Part shown: positions 4,211 to 5,019 of the stretch, one piece after another
Numbering within the stretch: position 1 is the first letter of the stretch
Layout: every line of letters begins with the position of its first letter
Origin: Pyrinomonadaceae bacterium
Lineage (GTDB): Bacteria; Acidobacteriota; Blastocatellia; Pyrinomonadales; Pyrinomonadaceae
NCBI GenBank assembly: GCA_014379795.1
Contig: JACMLC010000190.1
Span: 1-5,019, forward strand
Length of the DNA stretch: 5,019 nucleotides
Direction: 5' to 3'
Program-made: the position numbers and the translations under genes
The notes under the pieces: model-generated
Told to the model about the DNA's origin: nothing
Database searches by the model: none
Seen by the model: the letters and a program-made list of their open reading frames with translations, nothing else

Positions 4211-5019
4211 TTAACGAGCTTGCAAGCTAAACGCCGGCGGCGTGTCGCCCGTCGTCCCGAACGGCAGCGCGGTGAAGCCAGCCGTACTGCGGTTCACATA
4301 GAAAGTGGAGGGCGAACCCGGACGCCACACGGCCTGATCCGTCCTGCCGTCGCCGTCATAGTCTCCCGGTACTGGTAAGTCCAGGTTGCCGGTGCCGAAC
4401 GTGTTAGCCTGAAATACGCCATCTGAGCTGCGCAGCCAGTACCAGGTTCCGTTAGTCCCGGCTCCGACACCGCGCCAGACTGCGTAATCCGTCTTGCCGT
4501 CACCGTCAAAGTCCGCCGGGATGAGGTAATCGGTGTTAGAGATGCCAAAGGCTGCGGACTGCATAGCGCCGTCCGAGCTTCGCAGCACAAAGAAGGTGTT
4601 GGCCGGGCTGCCACTGCTATTACGATAGACTGCGATATCAGCCTTGCCATCGCCATCAAAGTCGCCACGAATCCTCGCGTCTGTGCTGGCGTTGCCAAAC
4701 GTCACGCCTGTAAATCCGAGCGAGCTGCGCAGGATGTACCAAGTGACACTGCCGCCCGTATTGCGCGTCACAGCCGGGTCGCACTTGCCGTCTCCATCAA
4801 AGTCTTGCGAGGTGAGCGGAGAATCCCCGCTGGTCCCGAAAGCTTCGACCCGAAGCGTATTGGTCAGGCTGTTCAAGATATAGAAGTTGGCGGGCGATCC
4901 CGCACGCCACACGGCAAGGTCCCACTTCAGGTCGCCGTCGTAGTCTCCGGGGACGAAAGCATCACCCGGGCTGCCCCATCCCTGCCCTGAGAATCCGGCA
5001 GTTGATTGCTGCAAGTACC
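4211..5019 (-). CDS. FG-GAP/VCBS-type repeat protein with DxDGDGKxD calcium loops, C-terminal part
   Basis: This is the C-terminal part, about 269 residues, of a probably secreted repeat protein. The frame is open to the right edge (complete codons from 5017), and the TTG at 5014-5012 is more likely an internal Leu in YLQQSTAGF than a start. Five loops of the form D-[YF]-D-G-D-x-[KR]-x-D followed by xAVxR lie at 4945-4919, 4804-4778, 4663-4637, 4513-4487 and 4363-4337, spaced 47, 47, 50 and 50 residues. All keep Asp at loop positions 1, 3, 5 and 9, as in calcium-binding integrin-alpha/FG-GAP propellers; the first is degenerate (DGDLKWD). Between loops recur F/WY-x-L-R-S-S and FG-x-x-x-x-D. 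The chain ends with a partial repeat (FGTTGDTPPAFSLQAR), with no anchor or sorting domain visible. Missing upstream sequence probably holds the signal peptide and more blades. Role is unknown; adhesion or surface display is typical for this fold. Confidence 0.85.
   Translation of the reverse strand, partial: YLQQSTAGFSGQGWGSPGDAFVPGDYDGDLKWDLAVWRAGSPANFYILNSLTNTLRVEAFGTSGDSPLTSQDFDGDGKCDPAVTRNTGGSVTWYILRSSLGFTGVTFGNASTDARIRGDFDGDGKADIAVYRNSSGSPANTFFVLRSSDGAMQSAAFGISNTDYLIPADFDGDGKTDYAVWRGVGAGTNGTWYWLRSSDGVFQANTFGTGNLDLPVPGDYDGDGRTDQAVWRPGSPSTFYVNRSTAGFTALPFGTTGDTPPAFSLQAR

Noticed and set aside
4294..4698. 134-residue minus-strand reading frame in the repeat-protein region
   Set aside because: It is an alternative frame of the calcium-loop repeats; its apparent regularity simply follows the DNA repeat of the real gene.
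4337..4945. DNA-level tandem repeat or mobile element
   Set aside because: The periodicity is at protein level (47-50 residue blades) with diverged DNA between copies, so it is part of the gene and not a separate repeat element.
4211..5014. A complete 267-residue gene starting at the TTG at 5014
   Set aside because: There is no signal peptide, the sequence begins in the middle of a repeat, and the frame continues to the window edge.

Overview
The window (5019 bases, moderately GC-rich) looks like ordinary chromosome from a free-living, diderm-type bacterium. The protein set is an OPT-family transporter, large secreted proteins built from carboxypeptidase-regulatory-like beta-sandwiches, a PilZ protein and an FG-GAP/VCBS-type repeat protein with DxDGDGKxD motifs. 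This mix recalls Acidobacteriota, possibly Blastocatellia, but that is inference from protein style only. No phage, transposase, CRISPR, tRNA or rRNA sequence was seen.

Layout, left to right. Bases 1-549 (+) are the C-terminal 182 residues of an OPT oligopeptide transporter whose start lies outside the window. Bases 550-724 hold an AT-rich inverted repeat with a possible pseudoknot partner, then a GC-rich hairpin resembling a terminator. Bases 725-1510 (+) encode a secreted protein with an NTF2/DUF4878-like N-terminal half and a C-terminal half resembling the globular part of a type IV pilin. After 69 bases, 1580-3448 (+) encodes a 622-residue exported protein with five carboxypeptidase-regulatory-like repeats; the two may be co-transcribed.

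Bases 3449-3679 contain the most unusual DNA: two heptamer-periodic arrays in inverted orientation, each with four runs of at least three G (one array per strand). A perfect TATAAT box and a short leader with repeated CAAGCG follow. Bases 3680-4114 (+) encode a PilZ-domain protein, a likely cyclic-di-GMP receptor. A long hairpin at 4139-4203 is a good bidirectional terminator between convergent genes. Bases 4211-5019 (-) are the C-terminal part of a calcium-loop repeat protein, probably an extracellular beta-propeller, with its start beyond the right edge.

Functionally, the central genes point to the cell envelope and surface: two exported proteins, a c-di-GMP effector and an extracellular repeat protein. 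Nothing links them into a defined pathway. I did not find convincing evidence of a complete new system; the best leads are the inverted G-run heptamer element, the NTF2-pilin-like fusion and the pseudoknot-capable repeat.
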